Positions 1-5,460 of a stretch of 8,372 nt of DNA are shown here, one piece after another. The notes beneath the pieces are model-generated. The model saw only the letters and a program-made list of their open reading frames with translations, did no database searches and was not told the origin of the DNA. The DNA lies in NCBI GenBank assembly GCA_003456035.1, contig DMPJ01000464.1:2084-10455 (forward strand). The letters run 5' to 3'. Within the stretch, counting starts at the first letter, position 1; every line of letters starts with the position of its first letter. Both the position numbers and the translations under genes were made by a program. Source of the stretch: Planktothrix sp. UBA8402 (GTDB taxonomy: Bacteria > Cyanobacteriota > Cyanobacteriia > Cyanobacteriales > Microcoleaceae).

Positions 1-16
1 TGTCTTCAGACCTGAG
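1..16 (+). repeat. Putative IS left-end hairpin, cut by the window edge
   Basis: GTC-TTCA-GAC (2-11) followed by C and TGAG (13-16) mirrors the right-end hairpin at 1402-1423, which has the same TTCA loop, the same GTC/GAC inner stem, a mismatch and then an outer TGAG arm. By analogy the bases just before the window should read about CTCA to pair with TGAG. The match is clear but the 5' arm is not visible. Confidence 0.55.
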
Positions 17-30
17 AGGAAACAAGACAC

Positions 31-48
31 AGGGGAATTTATTCCCCT
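31..48 (+). repeat. Perfect 7-bp hairpin between the IS left end and tnpB
   Basis: AGGGGAA (31-37), loop TTTA, then TTCCCCT (42-48) form a perfect stem. It lies 42 bases before the tnpB start codon. An A-run rather than a T-run follows it on the + strand, and the - strand offers no T-run after it either, so it is not a standard intrinsic terminator. It may limit read-through translation into tnpB or be part of the IS left-end structure. The function is unknown. Confidence 0.5.
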
Positions 49-90
49 AAAAATATTAGATTATGTTAGCATAAAGAGGTCAACAAAGTC

Positions 91-1386
91 GTGATAGTCG
101 AGTCAATGGCTAAAGCAAATACAATGATGGGAGTACAGCAAGTTGTACTCTGTACTGACCCTGAAATCCGTGCGTTGATAGAATATCTTTGTCAACAATC
201 AGGTAAATTGTACAATACTGGAGTTTATTTTGCCCGTCAAACGTTTTTCAAAACAGGTAAATTATTAACCGGAAAGTTTGATTTGGCATCTGAACCATCG
301 GTGGCCAAGTCTTTGTTAGCACAATCAATGCCATCAACACCGATGCAGCAGACCCTAATGTCGGTAACAGAATCATTCAAATCTTTTAAGAATCTAAGGG
401 ATTTGTATACCAAAGGTCAATTACATTTTCGACCTAAACCTCCTGGTTATTTAACAGGTTCTAAACTATTTAAAGTTGCCTATCCCAATTCAGGAGGACA
501 AAGACCAACACTGATTGATGGTCAACTTAGATTCGCTCTCGGAACAACAGTTAAAAGATGGTTTGGGGTATCTGAATTTTTCTTGCCTATGCCATCAAAC
601 CTTGACTATTCTAAGGTTAAAGAGTTTACTATTCTTCCTAAAAATGGTGCTTTTTATTTGGAAATGTCTTACGAGATAGAAAAACAGAGGCATGATTTAG
701 ATATCAGTCAAACCTTATCTATTGACCTCGGAACTGCCGATAACTTAGCAGCTTGTGTTGATACATTAGGAAATTCCTTTTTGATTGATGCCAGAGACTT
801 AAAAGCTAAAAATCAACTTTGGAATAAAAAAGTATCAACCCGTAAAGAAGGTAAATCCCAAGGATATTGGGATAATTGGTTAGACCGTGTAACTCGCAAA
901 CGCAATCACCAAATGCGTGACGGGATTAATAAAGCAGCCAAACTAATTGTTAATCACTGCTTAAAATTTGGGATGGGAACGATTGTAATGGGTTGGAATG
1001 AAGGGTTTAAAATCAATGCTAATTTGGGTAATTTGAATAATCAAAAATTTGTTCAAATGCCTTTAGGTAAACTAAAATCCCGTGTCAAACAACTTTGTGA
1101 TTTACACGGGATTAGATTTGTTGAAACTGAGGAAGCCTACACTTCAAAAGCTAGTTTTTTAGATGGAGACTCCCTACCCAAATACGGTGAAAAACCGATA
1201 GGGTGGAAAGCATCTGGAAACAGAATTAAGCGTGGACTTTATCGGACGGCTGATGGTTTTGTTGTTAATGCTGACCTAAATGGTGCAGCCAACATTTTAA
1301 GAAAAGTATCGGGAAGATTAGGTATAATGCTTGATCAACTCAGTAGACGATCTTTGGCAATCGTAGCGAGAATTAAATTAATTTAA
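91..1386 (+). CDS. tnpB: TnpB, RNA-guided nuclease of an IS200/IS605 element
   Basis: TnpB proteins are RuvC-fold nucleases guided by an omegaRNA from the transposon right end; they help retain the element. The 431 residues are full family length and uninterrupted. The N-terminal wedge-like part (about 13-200) contains the family-typical stretch QLHFRPKPPGYL (110-121). RuvC-I is IDLGTADN with Asp212, and RuvC-III is NADLNGAANIL with Asp395. The usual RuvC-II strand ending in Glu is here IVMGWNEGFK (298-307), with Gly at the expected Glu position and Glu304 nearby. ETEEAYTSK (345-353) gives other acidic candidates. No CxxC pairs exist between 350 and 395, so the zinc ribbon is absent; cyanobacterial relatives with TEESYTSK share this. 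The GTG start is chosen for AGAGGT at 75-80, ten bases upstream; ATG at 106 is an alternative without a ribosome site. Activity is uncertain. Confidence 0.9.
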   Translation: MIVESMAKANTMMGVQQVVLCTDPEIRALIEYLCQQSGKLYNTGVYFARQTFFKTGKLLTGKFDLASEPSVAKSLLAQSMPSTPMQQTLMSVTESFKSFKNLRDLYTKGQLHFRPKPPGYLTGSKLFKVAYPNSGGQRPTLIDGQLRFALGTTVKRWFGVSEFFLPMPSNLDYSKVKEFTILPKNGAFYLEMSYEIEKQRHDLDISQTLSIDLGTADNLAACVDTLGNSFLIDARDLKAKNQLWNKKVSTRKEGKSQGYWDNWLDRVTRKRNHQMRDGINKAAKLIVNHCLKFGMGTIVMGWNEGFKINANLGNLNNQKFVQMPLGKLKSRVKQLCDLHGIRFVETEEAYTSKASFLDGDSLPKYGEKPIGWKASGNRIKRGLYRTADGFVVNADLNGAANILRKVSGRLGIMLDQLSRRSLAIVARIKLI

Positions 1387-1447
1387 TTCTGTCCGCAGAA
1401 TCTCAGCGTCTTCAGACGGTGAGAGTGTCAACCATACCTTTTTATGA
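1300..1447 (+). ncRNA. Candidate omegaRNA (reRNA) with guide, approximate limits
   Basis: In IS200/IS605 elements the TnpB guide RNA comes from the 3' end of tnpB and the right end, and its guide is the flanking DNA just past the element. Here that region holds a 22-base perfect palindrome (1369-1390) that can fold as a 9-bp stem with a TTAA loop across the tnpB stop codon, followed by the right-end hairpin (1402-1423). If the element ends at 1431, the guide would begin at 1432 with CCATACC. The 5' limit is a guess, and the call rests on position and foldability rather than on a recognised covariance pattern. Confidence 0.35.
1398..1431 (+). repeat. IS right end: GAAT guide, hairpin, TCAA cleavage site
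   Basis: GAAT (1398-1401) abuts a hairpin with arms CTCA/TGAG and CGTC/GACG, a G-G mismatch (1406/1419) and a TTCA loop. A 4-base linker leads to TCAA (1428-1431). This order and these tetranucleotides match the TnpA Y1 recognition rules worked out for ISHp608, where single-stranded ends are cleaved using internal guide bases. Host DNA should resume at 1432. Confidence 0.75.
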
Positions 1448-1453
1448 TATACT
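1425..1453 (+). promoter_or_regulatory. Promoter for devBC with the -35 inside the IS end
   Basis: GTGTCA (1425-1430) matches the TTGACA consensus at four of six positions and lies 17 bases before TATACT (1448-1453), a good -10. TATGAT at 1443-1448 is an alternative -10 without a convincing -35. The -35 falls within the last bases of the IS, so the insertion may have built or replaced this promoter. The -10 touches the operator that follows. Confidence 0.5.
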
Positions 1454-1455
1454 AA

Positions 1456-1470
1456 ACTAAACAGTTTAGT
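1456..1470 (+). promoter_or_regulatory. Palindromic operator, TetR-type
   Basis: ACTAAAC-A-GTTTAGT is a perfect 15-base inverted repeat. A further ACTAAAC half-site overlaps its left arm at 1451-1457. It covers the end of the -10 and the expected transcription start of devB, the usual position for a repressor site. Short A/T-bordered palindromes of this size are typical TetR-family operators, and cyanobacterial HlyD/DevB operons often have a TetR gene nearby. No such gene is in the window, so the regulator is an inference. Confidence 0.55.
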
Positions 1471-1497
1471 CTCTAAGATAAAGCGGGAGGCACGATC

Positions 1498-2799
1498 ATG
1501 GTACGTCAAGAAACAGTCGGTAAACTTTTATCCCCGAAACTGCCTCATGCGGGGATTTTGGTTGCTGTAACCACCTTAGCAATTACTGGTTTAATGGGTT
1601 ATACTTTCTGGCGGTATCGTCCCACTCCCGCCGAACCCGTAGCCCTACCCGAAACCGTTGTCCCAGAGGTAAAAACCGTTACCGCCCTTGGTTGGTTAGA
1701 ACCCCAGGGAGAAATTATTAAACTATCGGCCCCCCAGTCCAACCAAGGGAGTCGGGTGGATCAACTTTTGGTAAAAGAGGGAGACTTGGTAGAGGTGGGA
1801 CAAGCGATCGCCATTTTGGATAGTCGAGATCGGCTACAATCGGCCCTAGAACAAGCTAAAACTGAAGTAGAAGTAGCCGTTGCCCGTTTAGAGCAAGTTC
1901 AAGCCGGGGCGAAACAGGGGGATATTCAAGCCCAAAAAGCCCGATTTCAGGGCAACCAAGCGGAGTTAGAGGGGCAAATTATCACTCAAAAAGCCACTAT
2001 TGCCACCCTAGAAGCCCAACTGCGGGGAGAACGTAGCGCCCAAAAAGCCACCCTAGACCGGATTCAAGCGGAACTCAACAACGCCGAAACTAACTGTCAA
2101 CGCTACGACAATTTATATCAGGATGGGGCCGTATCCGCCCAAGATCGGGATAGTCAATGTTTGCAGGCCGAAACCAGTCGCAAACGCTTACAGGAAGCCC
2201 AAGCTAACCTTAATGAAACTATTAGCAGTCGCGCTGAACAAATTCGAGAAGCCCAAGCCAACCTCAGCCGCACCATCGCCACCGTTGACCTACAAATTGC
2301 TGAGGCGGAAGCTACTTTAACGGCGGTGAGCGAAGTCCGTCCAGTGGATGTCCAGTTAGCAAAAAGTGAGTTAACTAAGACTCAAGCCTCTGTTAAACAA
2401 GCCGAAGCTAATTTAGAACAGGCTTATGTGCGATCGCCCCAAACCGGACGGGTGATCGAGGTGAATACCCACGCCGGAGAACTAATTTCTTCAGCAGGTA
2501 TTATTGAATTGGGACAAACTGAACAAATGTATGCCGTTGCTGAAATTTATGATAGTGATATTCCCAAAATCCATTCGGGACAAACCGCAACTATTACTGC
2601 TGATGCGTTACCTGAACCCTTAAAAGGTACAGTTGAAGAAGTTGGGTTAAGAGTCAAAAAACAAAGTGCTTTAGATATTGATCCGACGACAAATATTGAT
2701 GCTAGAGTTATCGAAGTTAGAGTTAAATTAGATGAAACTAATAGCCAAAAAGCCGCGAGTTTAACTAATTTACAGGTTAAAGTCACCATTAACCAGTAA
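1498..2799 (+). CDS. devB: DevB-family membrane fusion protein of an ABC exporter
   Basis: This is a periplasmic adaptor that links an inner-membrane ABC transporter to an outer-membrane TolC-like channel. Residues 18-39 form one N-terminal membrane anchor behind a basic start. Residues 66-110 are the first half of the lipoyl-like domain (ALGWLEPQGEIIKLSAP, VKEGDLVEVGQAIAILD). A long Ala/Gln/Glu-rich coiled coil follows to about 308, with the unit EAQANL repeated at 233 and 251. The second lipoyl half begins at YVRSPQTGRVIEVNTHAGE (310-328), and a beta-barrel with DARVIEVRVKLD (401-412) ends the protein. At 433 residues it is full length. GGAGG at 1486-1490 is seven bases before the ATG. Heterocyst DevB acts in glycolipid export; this copy may export something else. 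G+C falls near base 2450, by hand count 29/60 in 2041-2100 against 20/60 in 2641-2700. Confidence 0.92.
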   Translation: MVRQETVGKLLSPKLPHAGILVAVTTLAITGLMGYTFWRYRPTPAEPVALPETVVPEVKTVTALGWLEPQGEIIKLSAPQSNQGSRVDQLLVKEGDLVEVGQAIAILDSRDRLQSALEQAKTEVEVAVARLEQVQAGAKQGDIQAQKARFQGNQAELEGQIITQKATIATLEAQLRGERSAQKATLDRIQAELNNAETNCQRYDNLYQDGAVSAQDRDSQCLQAETSRKRLQEAQANLNETISSRAEQIREAQANLSRTIATVDLQIAEAEATLTAVSEVRPVDVQLAKSELTKTQASVKQAEANLEQAYVRSPQTGRVIEVNTHAGELISSAGIIELGQTEQMYAVAEIYDSDIPKIHSGQTATITADALPEPLKGTVEEVGLRVKKQSALDIDPTTNIDARVIEVRVKLDETNSQKAASLTNLQVKVTINQ

Positions 2800-2843
2800 T
2801 TCGTAATTCGTAATTCGTAATTCGTAATTCGTAATTCGTAATT
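2797..2843 (+). repeat. Heptameric tandem repeat (TAATTCG)6 filling the devB-devC junction
   Basis: Six perfect TAATTCG units run from 2797 to 2838, followed by a partial TAATT. The first unit supplies the devB stop codon and the array ends directly before the devC ATG at 2845. It matches the short tandemly repeated heptamers (STRR) known from cyanobacteria. There is no purine-rich ribosome site anywhere in the array, so devC starts without a visible Shine-Dalgarno sequence. Changes in copy number would alter intergenic spacing in 7-base steps without touching either reading frame. Confidence 0.95.
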
Positions 2844-2844
2844 T

Positions 2845-4020
2845 ATGATCGGATTCATACAGAGATTAACAAATAGAACACCGTTAGGATGGTTGCAATT
2901 AAGTCATGATAAAGCCCGGATGTTAGTGGCATTATCAGGAATTGCCTTTGCGGATGTTTTAATTTTTATGCAATTAGGATTTCAAACGGCATTATATGAT
3001 AGTAATACCAGATTGCATAAACATTTGGATGCGGATATTTTTATTATTAGTCCCCAAGCCAGAAATTTAGTTAATTTATCAACCTTACCCCGGCGACGTT
3101 TATATCAAGCAATGGATGTTCCAGGGGTAAAATCCTCAGACCCATTATATGTTAATTTTTCCGATTGGAAAACCCCAAAAACAGGCAAAAAAACAGCTAT
3201 TTTAGTGATGGGATTTGATCCGCGTCAGTCGGCTTTTAATTTACCCGAAGTTCAACAAAATTTAGACGTGATTAAACTCCCTGACCAGGTTTTATTTGAT
3301 CGAGCTTCGAGAGGAGATTATCAAGAAGTTATTGCTAAAGTTGATCAGGGTGGAATTGTTGGTACCGAATTGGAAAAACGCACCCTAAAAATTGCGGGAT
3401 TATTTAAAGTCGGTGCTTCCTTTGCGGCGGATGGAACATTAATTACTAGCGATCGCAATTTTTTACGATTATTTCCCCGAAGAAAACCGGGCGGAATTAG
3501 TGCTGGACTAATTAAAATTGAACCGGGTTATGATGTGGAAAAAGTGGCAACAGACCTAAAAATTCATTTACCCAAAGATGTACAAGTTTTAACCAATGAA
3601 CAATTTTTAGCCTTTGAAAAAGATTATTGGTCAAAAAATACAGCTATTGGATTTGTGTTTAGTTTAGGGACAGCAATGGGGTTTGTTGTCGGGGTGATTA
3701 TTGTTTATCAAGTTCTGGCTACAGACGTTGCTGACCATACCCCCGAATATGCTACTTTTAAAGCTATGGGATTTAGAAATGCCTATTTATTAGGGATTGT
3801 TTTTGAAGAAGCAATTATTTTAGCAATTATGGGATTTATTCCGGGTGCGACGATTTCTGTAGGCTTATATCGTTTAACCCGACAAGCGACAAATTTACCT
3901 TTATATATGACTTTAATTCGCGCGGTTCAAGTGTTAGTATTAACGATTATAATGTGTATGTTATCCGGTGCGATCGCCACTCGTAAATTACAAGCCGCCG
4001 ATCCTGCTGATATCTTTTAA
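2845..4020 (+). CDS. devC: DevC-family permease of an ABC exporter (FtsX-like)
   Basis: This is the inner-membrane permease that partners DevB. The 391 residues show the MacB/FtsX layout: one N-terminal membrane helix (25-46, ARMLVALSGIAFADVLIFMQ), a large periplasmic domain (about 50-260), and three C-terminal helices (about 266-291, 312-340, 358-378). The cytoplasmic loop EYATFKAMGFRNAYL (301-315) is the likely ATPase contact. The N-terminal RTPLGWLQLSHDKARMLVAL and the C-terminal RKLQAADPADIF are typical of DevC, so both ends are intact. The ATG at 2845 is fixed by this similarity rather than by a ribosome site. It is cotranscribed with devB across the 45-base heptamer array. The expected ATPase gene devA does not follow; a distant ATPase would be required for function. 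Confidence 0.92.
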   Translation: MIGFIQRLTNRTPLGWLQLSHDKARMLVALSGIAFADVLIFMQLGFQTALYDSNTRLHKHLDADIFIISPQARNLVNLSTLPRRRLYQAMDVPGVKSSDPLYVNFSDWKTPKTGKKTAILVMGFDPRQSAFNLPEVQQNLDVIKLPDQVLFDRASRGDYQEVIAKVDQGGIVGTELEKRTLKIAGLFKVGASFAADGTLITSDRNFLRLFPRRKPGGISAGLIKIEPGYDVEKVATDLKIHLPKDVQVLTNEQFLAFEKDYWSKNTAIGFVFSLGTAMGFVVGVIIVYQVLATDVADHTPEYATFKAMGFRNAYLLGIVFEEAIILAIMGFIPGATISVGLYRLTRQATNLPLYMTLIRAVQVLVLTIIMCMLSGAIATRKLQAADPADIF

Positions 4021-4045
4021 CCTTTTTATTACAGAGATTTTAGTT

Positions 4046-4384
4046 ATGAGTTTAGAGAATCTTAAAACCAAACTTCTGAGCGATCCCAAAGTCAAAGCCC
4101 ATTATGAGGAAATTAAACCTGAATTTGAGGCAGCCCGCGCTATTATCGCCATTCGACGAAAATTAGCCCTGACTCAACGAGAATTAGCGGAAAAAGCCGG
4201 AATTAAACAGCCTCAGCTTGCTAGAATTGAATCGGGAAAACAATCTCCACGATTAGAAACTATTGCAGCGATCGCGGCTAGTGTAGGATATGCTGTTGAG
4301 ATTAAACTTGTCCCGCTACATCAGTCAGACCAATCTGGAGAACAGCCCCAAACAGACAGGCAAACATCGCAGTTGATTGGCTAG
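4046..4384 (+). CDS. XRE-family HTH protein, probable orphan antitoxin
   Basis: A 112-residue DNA-binding protein. Residues 1-35 (MSLENLKTKLLSDPKVKAHYEEI onward) are the N-terminal extension seen in HTH antitoxins paired with RelE/HigB-like toxins. A Cro/C1-type helix-turn-helix covers about 36-92: LALTQRELAEKAGIKQPQLARIESGKQSPRLETI is a textbook XRE motif. The Gln/Asp-rich tail after 95 looks disordered. The ATG at 4046 is preferred over an upstream in-frame ATG at 3968 that would overlap devC by 53 bases and add 26 unrelated residues. The gene starts 25 bases after the devC stop, where devA is usually found, so it may ride on the devBC transcript. No toxin gene adjoins it. It could be a residual antitoxin or a repressor of another locus. 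Confidence 0.82.
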   Translation: MSLENLKTKLLSDPKVKAHYEEIKPEFEAARAIIAIRRKLALTQRELAEKAGIKQPQLARIESGKQSPRLETIAAIAASVGYAVEIKLVPLHQSDQSGEQPQTDRQTSQLIG

Positions 4385-4407
4385 ATCACTGACTAAAATC
4401 AGTAATT

Positions 4408-4506
4408 ATGATCTGGGTATTGTTTTTATTAGAAGGAATTCGAGCATTACATCAATATTTAGGAATTTCGGCTGATATTTTAATTCAACCTTATTCTTTA
4501 GTTTAA
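4408..4506 (+). pseudogene. Remnant resembling the C-terminus of a HigA-type antitoxin
   Basis: A 32-codon open frame encodes EGIRALHQYLGISADILIQP near its end (residues 9-28). This resembles the last helices of HTH antitoxins of the COG5499 HigA type, which commonly end in a form like MIRALHxGLGIPAEVLIQ. The preceding HTH part is missing: the frame opens at 4393 after a stop. The first eight or so residues have no family look, so homologous sequence probably covers only about 4432-4506. The assignment rests on recalled family patterns and needs a profile search. Confidence 0.5.
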
Positions 4507-4524
4507 TGTGATCTCGTTAATGCC

Positions 4525-4547
4525 ATTTCTGGGTTCTACCTAGAAAT
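4525..4547. terminator. Stem-loop between convergent transcription units
   Basis: ATTTCTGGGT (4525-4534), loop TCT, then ACCTAGAAAT (4538-4547) form a 10-bp stem containing one G-T pair. It lies between the rightward HTH/remnant genes and the leftward cbiO. A hairpin here fits a bidirectional transcript end. Neither strand shows a T-run right after it, so classical intrinsic termination is doubtful; it may instead mark or stabilise 3' ends. Confidence 0.4.
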
Positions 4548-4587
4548 TAAAGATATAGACTTTGATTCGACATGATTTTAGTTCCAA

Positions 4588-5445
4588 CTAGACTTGATAA
4601 TATCTATCATACATTTTTTTTTGGTAGGAACGCAACTGTGTGATCGTCCTGGGAGGATTCAATTCCGAGGGGCGAAATTGTTCTGGAAAGCTATACCAAA
4701 CCTCTAACAAAGTTGGCATACCTAATTGCAATTCTGCCAACAAATTAACATCTGTAAACACCGCCAGAGTCTCCCCTGATAATACCATTCGTCCTTGATG
4801 GAGTACGATAATCACATCAGCCCAAGAGTATGCCAGATCGAGATCATGGGTTGCCATCACAATAGTTGTGCCCTGCAAGTGAATTCGATCTAACTCTTGT
4901 AACAAATTCTGAGTCTGTAGAGAGTCTAAATAAGCCGTAGGTTCATCTAGTAACAACAGTTGCGGCTGAAGTACCATAACGCCTGCTAATGCTACTCGTC
5001 GCTTTTGTCCGAGGCTGAGATGATGCAAGGGGGAGTTTGCTAGTTCTTTTAAGGAAAAGTCTATTAGTGTTTGTTGTAATCGCTGTTCTATTTCTGTTCT
5101 TGATAATTGTAAATTACAAAGTCCGTAGGAAATATCCTCGGCAACGGTAGCGGCAACCAGTTGTTGTTCAGGATCTTGAAATGCTAATCCAATCCGTTCT
5201 CGCCATATATTAAGGGAAGATGAATCATATTTTAATGGTTTTCCCTGCCAACAAATTACCCCGGAATTACAGCGATATAAACCATCAGCTAGAAATAACA
5301 ATGTGGATTTTCCGCAGCCATTATGTCCTAGAATTGCTGTCTTTTGACCTACTGGAATAGTTAGGTTTAATTCCTGTAGGGCGGGACGATTTCCACCAGC
5401 ATAGGTGTAGCATACTTTTTTAAATTCGATTAAGGGAGAAGACAT
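4588..5445 (-). CDS. cbiO: Cobalt ECF transporter ATPase CbiO
   Basis: This ATPase powers cobalt uptake with CbiM, CbiN and CbiQ from the cytoplasmic face. The 285 residues contain Walker A GHNGCGKST (40-48), Q-loop AFQDPEQQL with Gln90, the ABC signature LSLGQKRRVALAG (143-155), Walker B LLLLDEPT with Asp167 and Glu168, and the switch His200 in ATHDLD. FQDPEQQLVAATVAEDISYG (89-108) is typical of ECF-type ATPases. The signature reads LSLGQ instead of LSGGQ, a tolerated variant. A run of nine A on the coding strand (4614-4622) lies near the 3' end, where slippage would change only the last eight or so residues. The gene starts 15 bases after cbiQ with no clear ribosome site, so it probably depends on coupling. 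It is the last gene of the riboswitch-led operon. Confidence 0.92.
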   Translation of the reverse strand: MSSPLIEFKKVCYTYAGGNRPALQELNLTIPVGQKTAILGHNGCGKSTLLFLADGLYRCNSGVICWQGKPLKYDSSSLNIWRERIGLAFQDPEQQLVAATVAEDISYGLCNLQLSRTEIEQRLQQTLIDFSLKELANSPLHHLSLGQKRRVALAGVMVLQPQLLLLDEPTAYLDSLQTQNLLQELDRIHLQGTTIVMATHDLDLAYSWADVIIVLHQGRMVLSGETLAVFTDVNLLAELQLGMPTLLEVWYSFPEQFRPSELNPPRTITQLRSYQKKMYDRYYQV

Positions 5446-5460
5446 ATAAAATTAGGGGAT

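Larger units (their letters stand above)
1..1431 (+). mobile_element. IS200/IS605-family element carrying only tnpB (left tip probably outside the window)
   Basis: The element is defined by tnpB plus structured ends. At the right end a GAAT tetranucleotide (1398-1401) sits directly 5' of a hairpin (1402-1423), and TCAA (1428-1431) follows four bases after it. In ISHp608 the right cleavage site is TCAA and its guide is GAAT, so end 1431 is well supported. At the left, bases 1-16 match the loop and 3' arm of the same hairpin, so the missing 5' arm and cleavage site should lie just before base 1. Only about 75 bases separate that hairpin from tnpB, leaving no room for tnpA. This would be a non-autonomous element needing a TnpA supplied in trans. 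If base 1 is not the left end, a divergent tnpA could exist upstream. There are no HIP1 sites inside it. Confidence 0.75.

Noticed and set aside
1..30. Alternative hairpin TGTCTT (1-6) with AAGACA (24-29)
   Set aside because: It is possible, but the close likeness of bases 2-16 to the right-end hairpin explains the sequence better; both could exist as competing folds.
31..48. Intrinsic terminator at the 7-bp hairpin before tnpB
   Set aside because: No T-run follows the stem on either strand.
2123..2320. 65-codon frame inside devB on the same strand
   Set aside because: It is out of frame with a clearly conserved DevB coiled coil and has no family look or ribosome site; a shadow frame.
2797..2843. 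CRISPR-like array
   Set aside because: Units are 7 bases, directly adjacent and without spacers, so this is a simple tandem repeat.
2547..2858. 103-codon frame opposite devB and the heptamer array
   Set aside because: Its N-terminal repeats (NYELRIT) are just the translated heptamer array, and the rest is antisense to conserved devB sequence.
4388..4403. ACTGA/TCAGT inverted repeat after the HTH gene as terminator
   Set aside because: Only five pairs and no T-run; too weak to call.
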